From: Lingula anatina
Taxonomy: Eukaryota > Brachiopoda > Lingulata > Lingulida > Lingulidae
DNA: 44,373 bases
Assembly: GCF_001039355.2 (NCBI RefSeq)
Contig: NW_019773661.1
Span: forward strand, 1-44,373
Direction: 5' to 3'
Position numbers and translations under genes: made by a program. The notes under the pieces were generated by a model. It made no database searches, was not told the DNA's origin, and saw only the letters and a program-made list of their open reading frames with translations. Numbering within the stretch: position 1 is the first letter of the stretch; each line of letters opens with the position of its first letter. Below are positions 1 to 10,923 of the stretch, in pieces.

Positions 1-182
1 TAGTTATTTCCTGCTTTTTGTCTGTACATTTGACAGCTTTGCTGCCTTGTTTTGTAGTACTGTAGCTTTTTAGAATCAAACAGAAGAGAAAGATATTTGA
101 ACCATTTCAGTGAGATTTGCATGGTCATGTATTTAGTTATTTTAAATTTCATGCAATGATGAACTTATGTATTTATTTTCAG

Positions 183-1332
183 GACATGAAATGTGTTGGA
201 ATACAGTAAGTTATCTCTCAATAATCAAAACTAAATATTTAACTCAAATCCTATGCAAGTTGCACATAGGCATATTGCAATCAGTGCGATACAGATTGGC
301 ATCTAGCTAACAGAACATGGAGAGGATGTTATGTATTTTCTATTCTCTCTCTCGTATTTTTATAGAAAAGTACAATTAATTAGTTCTCAGCAATTTTCTA
401 CATGCTATCTCTTGTAACTTTCTGTCACATCTAACCACACCAACGAATGCTGCATCACATCTAACACAATGATACACTGAACACCATCATATAACGTTTT
501 CACTATTTATTGTGCACAGGTACTTGGAAGCTATAAGAAAGCTTCAAAGCAAAGGTGTTAAACTTCTGAGAACCATTCACATCTCATTTGTGCCAGGTAA
601 GAGCATAAGGAATTTTATTATTATTAATTGATTTGAAATGTAATTTTTATATAGTTTTTTTTCGTGCCAAGTTGTGCCAAGTTGTATTATATATAGATAC
701 CTGATTTCTTTTTACTTGTAACTTGGATTTAAAATTTTAATGTTTCATCTTGTTGTTCTTTTGCATTTTAAAAATCTTTTTTTTTTTAATGTGTAACTCA
801 TGTCCTATTTGTTGCAAAAAATATTATTTATTAAAAAAAAAAATGATAGTTGCACATAGTTGCACATTTGCCCAGCTATAAATGCCCACTGACCACTGAA
901 AGTTGTCATGTCTCATATTCATTGACTTATCTAAAGGGCAGTTCTGCATTGTTTTACAGTGCTTTTGAAGCATCTTTGCTCCCTCCATTAAACTTTTTTG
1001 CCTCTTGATACACCATTTTAATTCATGGGAGATGATAATATTAATAAGTGTACTGTTTTCTTCCACATTTTACACATGAAGAATATACCAATTTTAAGAA
1101 GGATAAAATAATTTAGGTTGTGGAAATATCACAGTTTGCCCAAAGTCACAGATTGCTCATATTTTCTGGTGTTCAAATTAAAACTTTCATATATATTTCA
1201 CATTATATCCAGATGAAGAGGTAGGAGGTCACAGAGGAATGGAGCTCTTTGTTGATCATGAAGATTTTAAGAAGTTGAACGTGGCCTTTGCCATGGATGA
1301 AGGTATGCAAGATGATAATATTGTGGTGTGTG

Positions 1333-1374
<42 letters not shown>

Positions 1375-2341
1375 AAAGCATAGACATGATACCATTATAA
1401 AATGTTTCTGTTATTAATTTTGTGATTGATTATTTATTGATGATTTTCAGTTATTTAATTGTAAATTTTTAATGAGTCAATTGTTTAAGTGTGTTCACAG
1501 ATGTATGAATACATGCTCTTCATAAGATATTTTATTACATAGTCGTAATGTACGTTATTTAATATTTGATATCTTACTGTTGATTATCCAGTCACTGGAT
1601 ATAGAATTACTGTTTTAGGGTTGGCAAATGAAGGTCCAGACTTCAAAGTTTACTATGCTGAAAGAGCACCATGGTGTAAGTAACATACCATACTTTCACC
1701 CCCTACCAATGAGGGGGGTGGGGGTGAGGGTAGGGGCTCTATTAAAGCAAAGGTGTCTACTTAAAGGGATAATAACTCTTCGTATGAGATCTATATTTCA
1801 CAATAAAAACATTGTGAATAACTCATATAAATATAATATATTCTGTTTTACGACAAAAACAGCAGTTATAGCTATTATTCTGACATCTGAGCTTGTCTTC
1901 GGATTACGTGACCTCCATTGATGGCTATACTCTGTTATAATCTCTTAAGAGATTTTAACAAAAAACCAAACTTTTTAGAAAAAAACCAGGGACTAACTTT
2001 GAATGTAAAAATGGATTCATTAACCATTGGTAAGTATGGGAAAATTGTTGTTTACTCCAGGAAAATTCATTTTTTGGCCAAAATGAAGAGTTATTATCCC
2101 TTTAAGCAGGAGCCACTATTATGTGAAATACAGGTATGGCAGCTATAGGCTTGTTGGCATGTTTAAGTACCAGAAATGGATTTGACAATCTGACATGTTC
2201 CCAATGTTTTTATGTTGACCCTTTTAATGAGTTTCAGTTAATGCAGCAAATTGTAATATTACATTTAGAATGTGGTGATCCTTCTAGGGTTTTCTAACCT
2301 ACTTATGATTGTAGATGCCCAGAATGAGGCTTCAACTTCAC

Positions 2342-2377
<36 letters not shown>

Positions 2378-5300
2378 TGTGCATTAGTTAGAAGTAACTG
2401 CCATCATCACTGTTATTTGAGCATCCATAACCACCAAAATGTCCATCGATCTGTTTATCATATTAAAGACATATTGAATTGTGGGCTTCAGTTCAGCTTT
2501 GACCGACCGGATGGCCTTGTGGTTAGAGTGTCCGCCTTCGGAGCGGGAGGACGTGGGTTCAAAACCCTTCCGGGGACATACCAGTCCTTTATAAACGGTA
2601 CCTGCTGTCTCCCCGCTTGGCACTCAGCACTAAGGGGTTGAAGCAGGGGCCTGGTCAGGCAGTGCAGAAATGATATATTAGCTATGAGCGCCTAATATGG
2701 CAGCCCAGCTGTATGCTCCCCAGGGAGGTGAGACCGTCTACGGAGTGCACCAGTGCAAAAATGACCAGGCTTCCTTGACTTGAATATTCATACATAATTG
2801 TATAACATAACTGTATAACTTCAACCTTCGGGTTGCGATTCTCCATTAAAGATTATTATTAATTTGTGCCTTAATGTTGACTTCATTGTGGTTGCAGGGA
2901 TGCAGGTTACTTGCACTGGACAACCAGGACATGGCTCAGCCTTCATAGAGAATACAGCGGCAGAGAAACTGGTAAGAATACTAACTCCAGGAGACGCCCT
3001 GGTTTGTTTTCTATGAAATTTTATTCATTTTCTAAGTTGGTGCAAAATTGATGACTGCATTCAGCCAGTTGGTTATGCTTCATGTTAGACTGTTTTAACT
3101 GTACTTTTTTAGGTAATTTTTTTCATTTTTACCAAAATTCATCATCATTTCTCACCATAATAAAAAAACGTTTGGTGTAGAATTGTAGTCTGGACAACCA
3201 GTGAAGTTGACGTGTCTTTGAAATTGTCTAATAAATATGTATATTGGTTATCAGTCTCAAAACAAAATAATTAAAACTACTTAATGTTTTGAGGGAACTT
3301 TATACTGGTGAACACTAAAATTTTGAATTGAATTGGATTTCAAAGAAGCATTTCTATTTCTAGAGGAGGGTGATCAATTCATTCCTGGACTATCGAGCCC
3401 AGCAGGAAAAGATGTTAGTATACATTCATCTTTAAATTTTGTAGAAAAGAAAGAAAGATTCAAGTATAATTCAATACAAATGTTTTGATTATGTTAAAAT
3501 ATAAAAGGATATGGGTAAGAAGGGGGAGGGAATGTAGACTTCATGAATGGGTAACATATATATTGAGACTACTGATGCATGGACTACAGCATATTAAATT
3601 TTATTGAAACTTTACAGTCAACAGTTTTCATGATAAAGCACACAGAATCTTTGATAATCTCTTTCAGTCTGAAATCTAACCCTCAGATTGGTATTGGGAG
3701 CGTGAACACCGTGAACTTTACCCTTGTTAAGGTAAATAAGCCAGGGAGAGGGTTAGTTGCAACAAAGAAAAATTTATAAATTGTGAGAAAAAGCCTGCTG
3801 TCATAGTTCTGGCCATATTGAAACAACAGTCCTCTGCCAAAAGGAAGTTTTTCTCATCACTGAACTGCATCAAGTCACTTTTTATGTAGGGAAAGTTGCA
3901 TTAGTAACATACATTTATCTTAATTCTGCTGTTATATAGATTAATGCCTAGCTAGACTAGTATTATTGTATCTGTACATTTTTGCCAGCACTAGTACATG
4001 TGAGTACTGGTCAGTGTCTAAGTTACAATCAATATTTATTGATTTATTTATCTTTTCTTCAGTCTTATGCTGGAATGTAAATTTCAAAAATAAACCAGCA
4101 ATGGTATACTTTGACCAAAAGAAAATTAGAAATATGTGTTTCCTATGTCATCAAATAAAGTGCTGCACCTACATTTTTGTAATGATTGTATTCTTATTAG
4201 TAGAAATGATGATGGTGATAATAATGTCATTAATAATATTGGTAATGTATGTAATATTTTGATAATTGCAACTGTTATCATGGTGTTGTTTCTGTCTGTC
4301 TTTAATGTTTTGTCTCATTTCATTAAGGGTGGAGTCCAACCCAATGTTGTGCCATCAGAAATGACAGCAAGTGAGTTACTAAATTTAATTACTTCAGCTC
4401 AAGTCCGTTTCAGATATGACTAAATTTATAGCACAATAAAACTCAATATAGACAGTTTCTGTCTTTTTCTTACATATCTGATGAAGTCTGTCTTTCATTA
4501 TGGCTTTTAACATTGGCTTTTACGGGCAGTTCTGTCTGTCTTAGTTACATATACAATGTATGACTCCGTTCACATGAAAAGTCTATTTTCTAAGAATCTC
4601 TTTTCTATTTGCGGTATCTTGTGATCACGGTCTGTGCCCTGAATACCCCACGGCGTAATTACTGGTAGCGCAGGCCAGTTACTTCCAAAGCTGTAATTAA
4701 TTCTCAGCTGGGCTCGGAGTGATCACAAGATACCGCGAATAGAAAATAGATTTTTAGAAAAATAGATTTTTCATGTGAACGGAGTCTAATTGTTTTTATC
4801 AAATATGACCTCCTGGTCCTTAATAATATAGGATTTTATCTCTTAAATATTCATCCAGTGGTGCCTGTATCATATATGGCTTTCCAGTCCCTTGATTTCT
4901 TGTTTTTCTTACTCTCAGCTCTCTTATTTGTTGTTTACTCATTTCTTTTTTGCTTAATGTTATGCCAAAAGAAACACTGTAAAGAGTTAAAAGCAACCAC
5001 TTGTGTATAAAGAAGAACACAAATTGAATTTTTTCCTCCATGAAATGAAACCATCACATATTTTCATTATTTTAAAGTTTCTCCATGAAAAGAAACCACA
5101 TTATTTCATTATTTTTAACTTTGAAGAGTATGTTTTATTTGATTTTAGCCTTTGACATGCGTATTACGCCATCTCAAAACCTCTCAGAACTAGAGGCTGA
5201 AATTAACCAATGGCTGAAGGAAGCTGGAGAGAATATAACGATGAAATTTTTACAGGTAAATTATATATATATAATTAATATATATATATTAATTTTTTTT

Positions 5301-6781
5301 AGCATTCGGGGTTAATGCTGAAGAAAAAACACAGCAGTCTTGCATGTTTATAATGGTATTTTAGGACAATGAAAAACCTGCTTGCCCACTTCTCAATATT
5401 CTGACTGCACCTCAATAGTACTGGTAGATACACAATGTATCTTGCTTTGTTACTGAAGTTACATGACTAAAAAGCATGCAAATTTATTGATTTAGAAAGT
5501 CCACCAGGGAGTTTTGTAGGTAAAGGAAACATGCAGGTATGTACTTACAATCATTCTTTTTATTTTCAGAAAAACATGTGCCAAGCTGTCACCTCCACTG
5601 ATGACACCAATCCATGGTGGATGGCCTTCAAGGGTGCTTGTGATTCCATGTAGGGAACAGTTTGAGTATTAGTTTTCATTGAGTACAACATATCTGCTCT
5701 CTCTCTTTCAAACCAACACACTCCCACACACACTTTTCATGAAAAAATTCTGAATTAGCCATTATTTTTCTTATGACATTTACACTTCTTATTCTTTAAT
5801 GTCATCAATAATTCTGTCATTGTAAGTCTTTTGTGTTTTTTGTAATTTTATTAATGGACGCAAATATGATGGTTGTGTTAGCTATTTTAAGTGATTGTGT
5901 TAGGTGTGACAGCTGATTGTGTTAGCTGATATTAAAGATTGTGTTAGATGTGATAGCTGATTGTGTTAGCTGTACATGACAGTTTGGTGTGTTCCATATG
6001 GCAGTTGTATATCTCTGTACATTTTAGGAGCTTACAAGTAAAAGCTGAGGTATTTCCTGCTGGAAGTGACATTAATTATCTAAGAGCAGTAAGCTTTTTG
6101 CAAGTACATTCCATAGTGCTTTTTATTGATTTTGTTTGCTTGGTTTTACAGGGGACTGCAGATTAAAACTGAGGTCTTTCCTGCTGCAACAGACAGTAGA
6201 TATATAAGAGCTGTAAGAAATCATTTTAATAAAAATACTGATAAATAGATAACAATGTTGTAGAGAATAATGATTTAACTGAATAAATGTTATCTTAAAA
6301 GTTGAATGTATTTAGGATGTTTATTTAGTTAAAAATTGACATTTAGAATTGGAAATGAAATGTCTTAGCCGGAAATGTAATTATAAGTGCCAGAAATGCA
6401 GGGCTTTTTGTCCCTTTTAGGACAATCATCTTCTGTGTAAAATTTAATAGAGAAAGCAATAGTTGATTGATTTATCAGTTAATTGATTTGCTTGCTTGAA
6501 ATTTGCCACATCTTGCTCATAATCCAGTTGTAATTCTATGAATCTTGTTTTTGCAGTCATAATTGTTTTTGCTTTTGAATTGTAGCACATTAAATCTGCT
6601 CTTGTAAATGATTCATTATTCTTCATTTTAGGGAGGCCTTCCAGCTCTGGGTTTCTCTCCAATGAACAACACCCCTATCCTACTTCATGACCACAATGAA
6701 TTCCTGAATGAGAACATCTTTCTAAGAGGAATAGACATCTATTGTGAGATATTACCAGCAATAGCTAATGTGCCAGCATAA
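183..6781 (+). CDS. ACY1: Aminoacylase-1 (N-acyl-L-amino-acid amidohydrolase), 3' part of gene
   Basis: Zinc-dependent cytosolic M20 enzyme that releases free amino acids from N-acyl amino acids. Exons: 183-205, 520-596, 1213-1302, 1619-1675, 2898-2971, 3364-3413, 3668-3731, 4328-4370, 5149-5255, 5570-5649, then either 6028-6088 or 6152-6212, then 6632-6781 (TAA). All phases join, giving 291 residues; upstream exons lie left of the window. By comparison with human ACY1 as I recall it, the model starts near residue 112 and keeps the bridging Asp (DMKC, Asp113), the catalytic and metal Glu pair (DEEVGG, 147/148), Glu175 (MDEG), His206 (GQPGHGS), the NPWW segment, the YxRA Arg (353) and the last metal His (LLHDHNE, 373). 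The tail is short (NVPA-stop). The family call is secure. The choice between the two 61-nt exons is discussed separately. Confidence 0.95.
1323..1371. repeat. (GT)n microsatellite
   Basis: About 49 bases of GT/TG repeat with one GC interruption, 20 bases after the donor of the ACY1 exon that ends at 1302. Confidence 0.9.
1713..1736 (+). other. G-rich tract with G-quadruplex potential in an ACY1 intron
   Basis: Four or more G-runs of at least three, with loops of one to two bases, begin 38 bases after the donor of exon 1619-1675. A C-rich tract just upstream (near 1698-1704) could pair with it instead. G-runs close to a 5' splice site can influence splicing. Any role here is inference. Confidence 0.45.
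1760..2106. mobile_element. Inverted-repeat (MITE-like) element
   Basis: A 22-base arm at 1760-1781 (core TTAAAGGGATAATAACTC) recurs as its exact reverse complement at 2085-2106. Weaker similarity continues outside each arm. The roughly 300 bases between them are AT-rich and show no convincing coding sequence. The layout fits a short non-autonomous DNA transposon in an ACY1 intron. Exact ends and target duplication are not clear. Confidence 0.5.
2345..2374. repeat. (GA)n microsatellite
   Basis: Thirty bases of perfect GA repeat, about 125 bases upstream of the SINE. Confidence 0.9.
2500..2865 (+). mobile_element. tRNA-derived SINE
   Basis: The 5' end looks like a tRNA gene: a pol III A-box-like stretch TGGCCTTGTGGTTAGAG at 2512-2528 and a B-box GGTTCAAAACC at 2556-2566, spaced about 30 bases apart. 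A tRNA-unrelated body of roughly 230 bases follows, then a short ATT-rich tail (GATTATTATTAATT). It is inserted in the ACY1 intron between exons 1619-1675 and 2898-2971. I do not recognise the SINE family. Confidence 0.75.
4562..4786. mobile_element. Palindromic MITE, about 225 bp
   Basis: The two ends are inverted repeats of roughly 65 bases: the left end starts GACTCCGTTCACATGAAAA and continues to GCGGTATCTTGTGATCAC; the right end is its reverse complement with a small internal duplication (near 4752-4772). The centre is about 90 bases. It lies in the ACY1 intron between exons 4328-4370 and 5149-5255. A TA target duplication is possible (TA near each end) but not certain. There is no coding capacity. 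Confidence 0.75.
5868..5995 (+). repeat. Degenerate GATTGTGTTAG minisatellite
   Basis: The motif (G)ATTGTGTTAG(C/G/A)TG recurs about five times with irregular spacing, ending roughly 35 bases before alternative exon 11a of ACY1. This position makes it a candidate splicing regulator, but that is inference only. Confidence 0.55.
6028..6088 (+). CDS. ACY1: ACY1 alternative exon 11a
   Basis: A 61-nt exon with acceptor ACATTTTAG and donor GTAAGC. Joined to exon 5570-5649 it reads [21 protein letters not shown] and leaves phase 0 for the last exon. It has the same length, entry phase and exit phase as the exon that follows it after a 63-nt intron. Compared with 11b it has Ser-Asp-Ile-Asn where most ACY1 proteins have Thr-Asp-x-Arg, but it keeps the Arg of the YxRA motif. 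The open frame and intact splice sites argue that it is used. Confidence 0.8.
6152..6212 (+). CDS. ACY1: ACY1 alternative exon 11b (canonical version)
   Basis: A 61-nt exon with acceptor TTGGTTTTACAG and donor GTAAGA. It reads [21 protein letters not shown], which matches the consensus PAATDxRYIRA segment of animal ACY1 closely, so it is probably the ancestral exon. If spliced directly after exon 11a it would be read out of frame and reach TAA after four codons; skipping both exons also shifts the frame. Exactly one of the two can therefore be included in a productive mRNA. Confidence 0.85.
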
Positions 6782-8771
6782 TGAACATAATATACAGGAG
6801 CCATTATCAAAAAACAGCTTGTTTCAGTTTCCAAAAAGTTTAAGCAGATGAAATAATTGCTTATGTTATGCAATGTTGATTTTACAATCCCAACACAGTA
6901 GACTCTGAATAATTTGTCAGTTCAGATTATTGTTTATCTTGAAAAAAGTTGTAGAACAGATTTTTTTTCTTTTGTATCAGCCAGTACTAATGATCATTGC
7001 CTCATTCGTAAAATTAAAATATTTTTTATAAAACTTGAAACAAAAATTCCATATCCAAGTGCCCAAGGTATACAAAGACTATAATTTTATTAATTTATAC
7101 GGATTATTGGACTTGAAATGTCACAGTTTCATCGTTTTCAAAATATATCATTTAGGTATATAACCTGCTAACGTTCTATTGAATGATCAGATTTTTTAGT
7201 TAAGTCCTAAGTAATTTCTTTTAAATTAAAAAAGTGGGCATCTTTTAATGGTAGAAATGGAAAGTGATTTTATCAAAATAAACTCAATTTCATATCTCAA
7301 AAGATTTTTATCAGGTTTGCTGTCTATATTTTGACAATTTTCTACTGAGGACTCAGTAATAAAAATCTAGACTACACATCCAATGGTTGTTATATTTTAT
7401 CAAACAAATTGGCTTCTTTCAATGATAACCTCTTCCAACAGAACATTTGAAAATCAAAACGTGACTTGGTCTGTTGCATTGAAAATTTAAACAACTGTCA
7501 AGTTGTGCTATTATAACGAATATTTTTAATTAAACGTTTACTTGTATTCCAAGGACGTGGAATCTGATACATTGAATTTATGAAAAGATTTAAATAGACT
7601 GCAATATCTGTCAATTTTAAGGTAACATAAATTTGATTCATCCGTACGTGCTCTAAAGTTTAGGAAATTGGGACAACGGAATGCATCAGTTTCAACGTTC
7701 CCAGTTCCCTGGTTTTGCACAATTGATCAAAAATCAAGTTTTACTCTTTTGCTGGTTTGGAGGGTTGGGACGAAAGGCTATTTCTGGCCTAAAAAGGAAG
7801 GGAGTCTGTTTTTTAGTCAAGGTGCAGTATGTAGGATTCTCACAGACAACCACTCTTTAAAAGTTGTGATTCGCGGTAAATAGTGAAAAAACTCATAATC
7901 TTCAACACATTCTGAATTCACCAGTTCCATCCATGTGTCGACCCTCCATCATTCACACAGACACATAACTACCTACCAAACACTAATTGCTGCCCTCAGT
8001 CGGAATCAAAGTGGCATCTCTGGGCAGCAGCCACTGGATCATTATTTAGATGCATTACTACTGTACCACCGAGCCAAACGTGACTTGTTGCTGTCTGCAT
8101 ATTTCTTTACCCAGAACAGCATAATTACATGCATGTCTCGTTTTTACAATAAAGCCTAGTAAATATTATATGATGTTGCAGTCGCCTGTTTTAAAACTGA
8201 TTTCCACCAACTTGGATATCTTAAACACTCCGCTACAAAGGGATGGCTTCAACGCCCACAGGGAAACCCTTTTGTCCGCGTTTTCACATTTGCTATGAGC
8301 AGACAGAAAAACATTTTCTAACTTTTGCAATATCTTTATTTAAGCATTCTGAGCCCGCTTTCAAGTTTTAAAATCCATCAGCTATTATTTCAACGCAAAA
8401 ATGAGTGAAAACCACTGGAATATTAAAATAGTCAAGATATATTCCTAGAAACCTCCACCGGCAGTAACACAATGGATCTCTGGTTCAAAACCTGGCAGAG
8501 ATTTTTTTCCATTGTCTGAAGGACACTGTGCGCCTCTCAACTCTTTAAGCTAAATGTTAAAAATTAAAATAAATCATTAAAATATTAGGTCAACCGATAT
8601 CGTATTTCAAGCACATATTTTTTGTCGCCCCCCCCACCCCTCGTAATTTTGAACCCTCCCTCCTCCCTTAAAAAGTTGCTGCCTATGCTCCCGATTCTGG
8701 TAAATAATTCTAGTCAAATGTTTAAAAAAATTAACTTCGCTTTGATTTTGGTTTTCCTTCACTTCAAAGGG
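6782..8771. other. Intergenic region: ACY1 3' flank and PhyH cassette 1 3' flank
   Basis: I see no gene here. AATAAA near 7278 is a possible ACY1 poly(A) signal. On the opposite strand AATAAA (complement of 8335-8340) is a possible poly(A) signal for the PhyH transcript. From about 8147 the sequence is shared with 18958 onward, marking the left edge of the duplicated block. Confidence 0.5.
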
Positions 8772-9964
8772 TTATTCGCTAGTCTTTGGTATTTTCACAG
8801 GGTTAGTTTTATCGGCGATGACAGTCTTGTCAATGGACGGGTCCACAAATTCCTTCCCCGTCATGTCTGTGAAGTTGGTGCAGGTTTTAATGGCGGAATT
8901 AGGAACCTACAACATAGAAATGATGTTAGTTAAAAAGGTTTGTCCATCACGAGTCAGTCATGTGATCAACGCTATTAGACGGAGTGTAAAAGGGCTATTT
9001 CCTACGTGAAAACACGTTTTGCCTCTCTGAAAATAATTGAATTCTTACCATAAATGATGCTGTTAGAGTACTCTGGTATTATCTGATTTGAATTAGCAAT
9101 TAAACTGGTGGTAACACATGTAACTCTCCTAATGACGGAATTTGTAAAATTAATGTACAAACGATAAATTAAATTTATTCTTGCATATTCAGATTCTATC
9201 TGAATTCAATAAAAATTGATGATTGAGCAGCGTGTTTGCGAACTGTGAATATGAAATAGGTTTGATATTCGTGAACTATCCAAAATCTTTCCAGGTTATT
9301 TTTATCTTGACGTACCACATCTAAGGGCGTGTACTGGGCATGATGATGAACGTACACCGGGTTGTTTTCCTTGGTGTTGTAAGAAACAAGGAACGACCAC
9401 CGCCGCTTGTTACTGTTGTTGGCGTCGCTCTTATGGATCAAGTTGGCGTGGAAAATCAAAGCATCTCCTATATAAGTAAGGGAAATGACTATGGTTCCTC
9501 ATTTATTTCTCAAACAACAACATTTCACTTAGTTACCCAATAGATGACCAGCATTTTAATTCAAAGCTATCCCCAAAAGCTCCAAAAAATATACATGTAT
9601 TTATTCCAAAAAGAAACAAAAATGAAATATATGTTTGTTTTAAAATTTCAACTACTTCAATAAAAAGGCTTTATTATGTCTGTCAAACCTAGATACCTGA
9701 CAGATACCTGAATGCGTAAAATCGACCATGCGACATTGTTCTATAAAGGTTTTACGAGCAATTTATACACAAGTACGTACATGTAGCACATGTTCAGTTT
9801 AAGTGACCAAATAGGCGATGTATGTAAAAAAGAAAAAAAAAGTCAAGACAAATACATTAGTTTTAAGACCGAAATAAACGAGGTAGTTGGCACTTAAGTA
9901 CTGTTTGAATATTCCAACTGAATCGTTTCCGACCGATTTTGACATAATCTACGCGTGTGCATGC

Positions 9965-10003
<39 letters not shown>

Positions 10004-10195
10004 TTTGTGGGTGGGTGGGTGTGAATAAGGTGAATTTTTTTGTGTTTAGATAAGGACACCCTTACCAGGCTCTAACTCCACGTACTTCAACGGGCAAACT
10101 TTGGCCAGGTGCTCGATTCGTTCTTCATCAATGCCGTTCTGGCCCCCAACTCTGTGATGATTCTGGCGTCCGGCCTTGTGGGAACCCACCAGAAC
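8772..10195 (-). CDS. PhyH-family dioxygenase, 3' exon cassette 1 (exons 7-9)
   Basis: Exons on the - strand: 10066-10195, 9316-9467 and 8772-8906 (TAA). They read VLVGSHKAGRQNHHRVGG ... ELEPG, then DALIFHANLIHKSD ... KRRW ... HHHAQYTPLD, then a C-terminal part ending PKTSE. This half of the double-stranded beta-helix carries the distal iron His (LIHKS, residue 213) and, ten residues on, the Arg expected to bind 2-oxoglutarate (KRR, 223). Exon 7 begins in phase 0 and fits exon 6 (25102-25195) exactly. With those exons the full model is 891 nt, 296 aa plus stop, a normal size for the family. This cassette has FHAN where the other two have FNAN. No stops or frameshifts are seen. Confidence 0.85.
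9955..10012. repeat. (GT)n microsatellite
   Basis: TG/GC-rich repeat in the intron between PhyH exons 7 and 8 of cassette 1. The equivalent place in cassette 2 (about 12756-12782) is much shorter, so the repeat is length-variable between copies. Confidence 0.85.
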
Positions 10196-10808
10196 CTAAA
10201 GGTAGTAGAACAAATGCTTAGAAAGAACTAGTTGACTTATGAAAGCCTACTGCAACGTAGCCAACAGAGAGCGTTTCACAAAGAAACTAGATCTAATGGT
10301 CATTTTGCACTTTTTATTATTTGAAATTTAGGCCTACACCATGTCATTATTTCCCGCAAAAGTAAACTTTCCTTCTAGGCCTACCACTCTGGAGCCGTAT
10401 TCTCCACACTTTCAATATACACGACATAATTAATTTCATATCTTGTGATCTATATTGACTTTTATGTCAAACGTGTTTATATTTAGCCTAACCCCTTTCA
10501 TTTAAGCCTATTAAAAAAAGATAAGCCTACCAAAGCACCGTTAAACAAAAACCCCATGTTTTTTTTTTTCTTTTAAACAGAGAATTTCAACGTTTCTTCA
10601 AATCGAAGGCGTATTTCACCTGAAAGCAAGTTACAAGTCGGTATAGAATATTGCGTTTATCAAAATCATTTGCTGCTTTGGGCAGTAACGATATAGGCCT
10701 ACTTTCAACCTTATAAATTTTATCATGAAAAAACGCCCATTTCCCATTTAAGGCGCATGCGTATTTCACGTGATAGATATATATATCCTTAAAAGGTAAA
10801 ACATATTG

Positions 10809-10816
10809 TGACGTCA
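10809..10816. promoter_or_regulatory. CRE-like palindrome upstream of kinase copy A
   Basis: TGACGTCA, the full cAMP-response-element palindrome bound by CREB/ATF bZIP factors, 108 bases before the presumed start codon. It is conserved at the same place in all four copies of the block. Confidence 0.45.
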
Positions 10817-10923
10817 TTTGCCCGTGCTGACGTTACCAGGTAGCACAAAAGCTATTGGAGATATGCTGCGCGCAAGCAAAGTGAATACAGTGATTTTCTT
10901 TTGAGTAAAATAGACGATACGCA

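Noticed and set aside
9340-9543. Open frames on the + strand over PhyH exon 8 (MMMNVHRVVFLG...)
   Set aside because: They are the reverse strand of a clear PhyH exon and recur only because that exon is duplicated.
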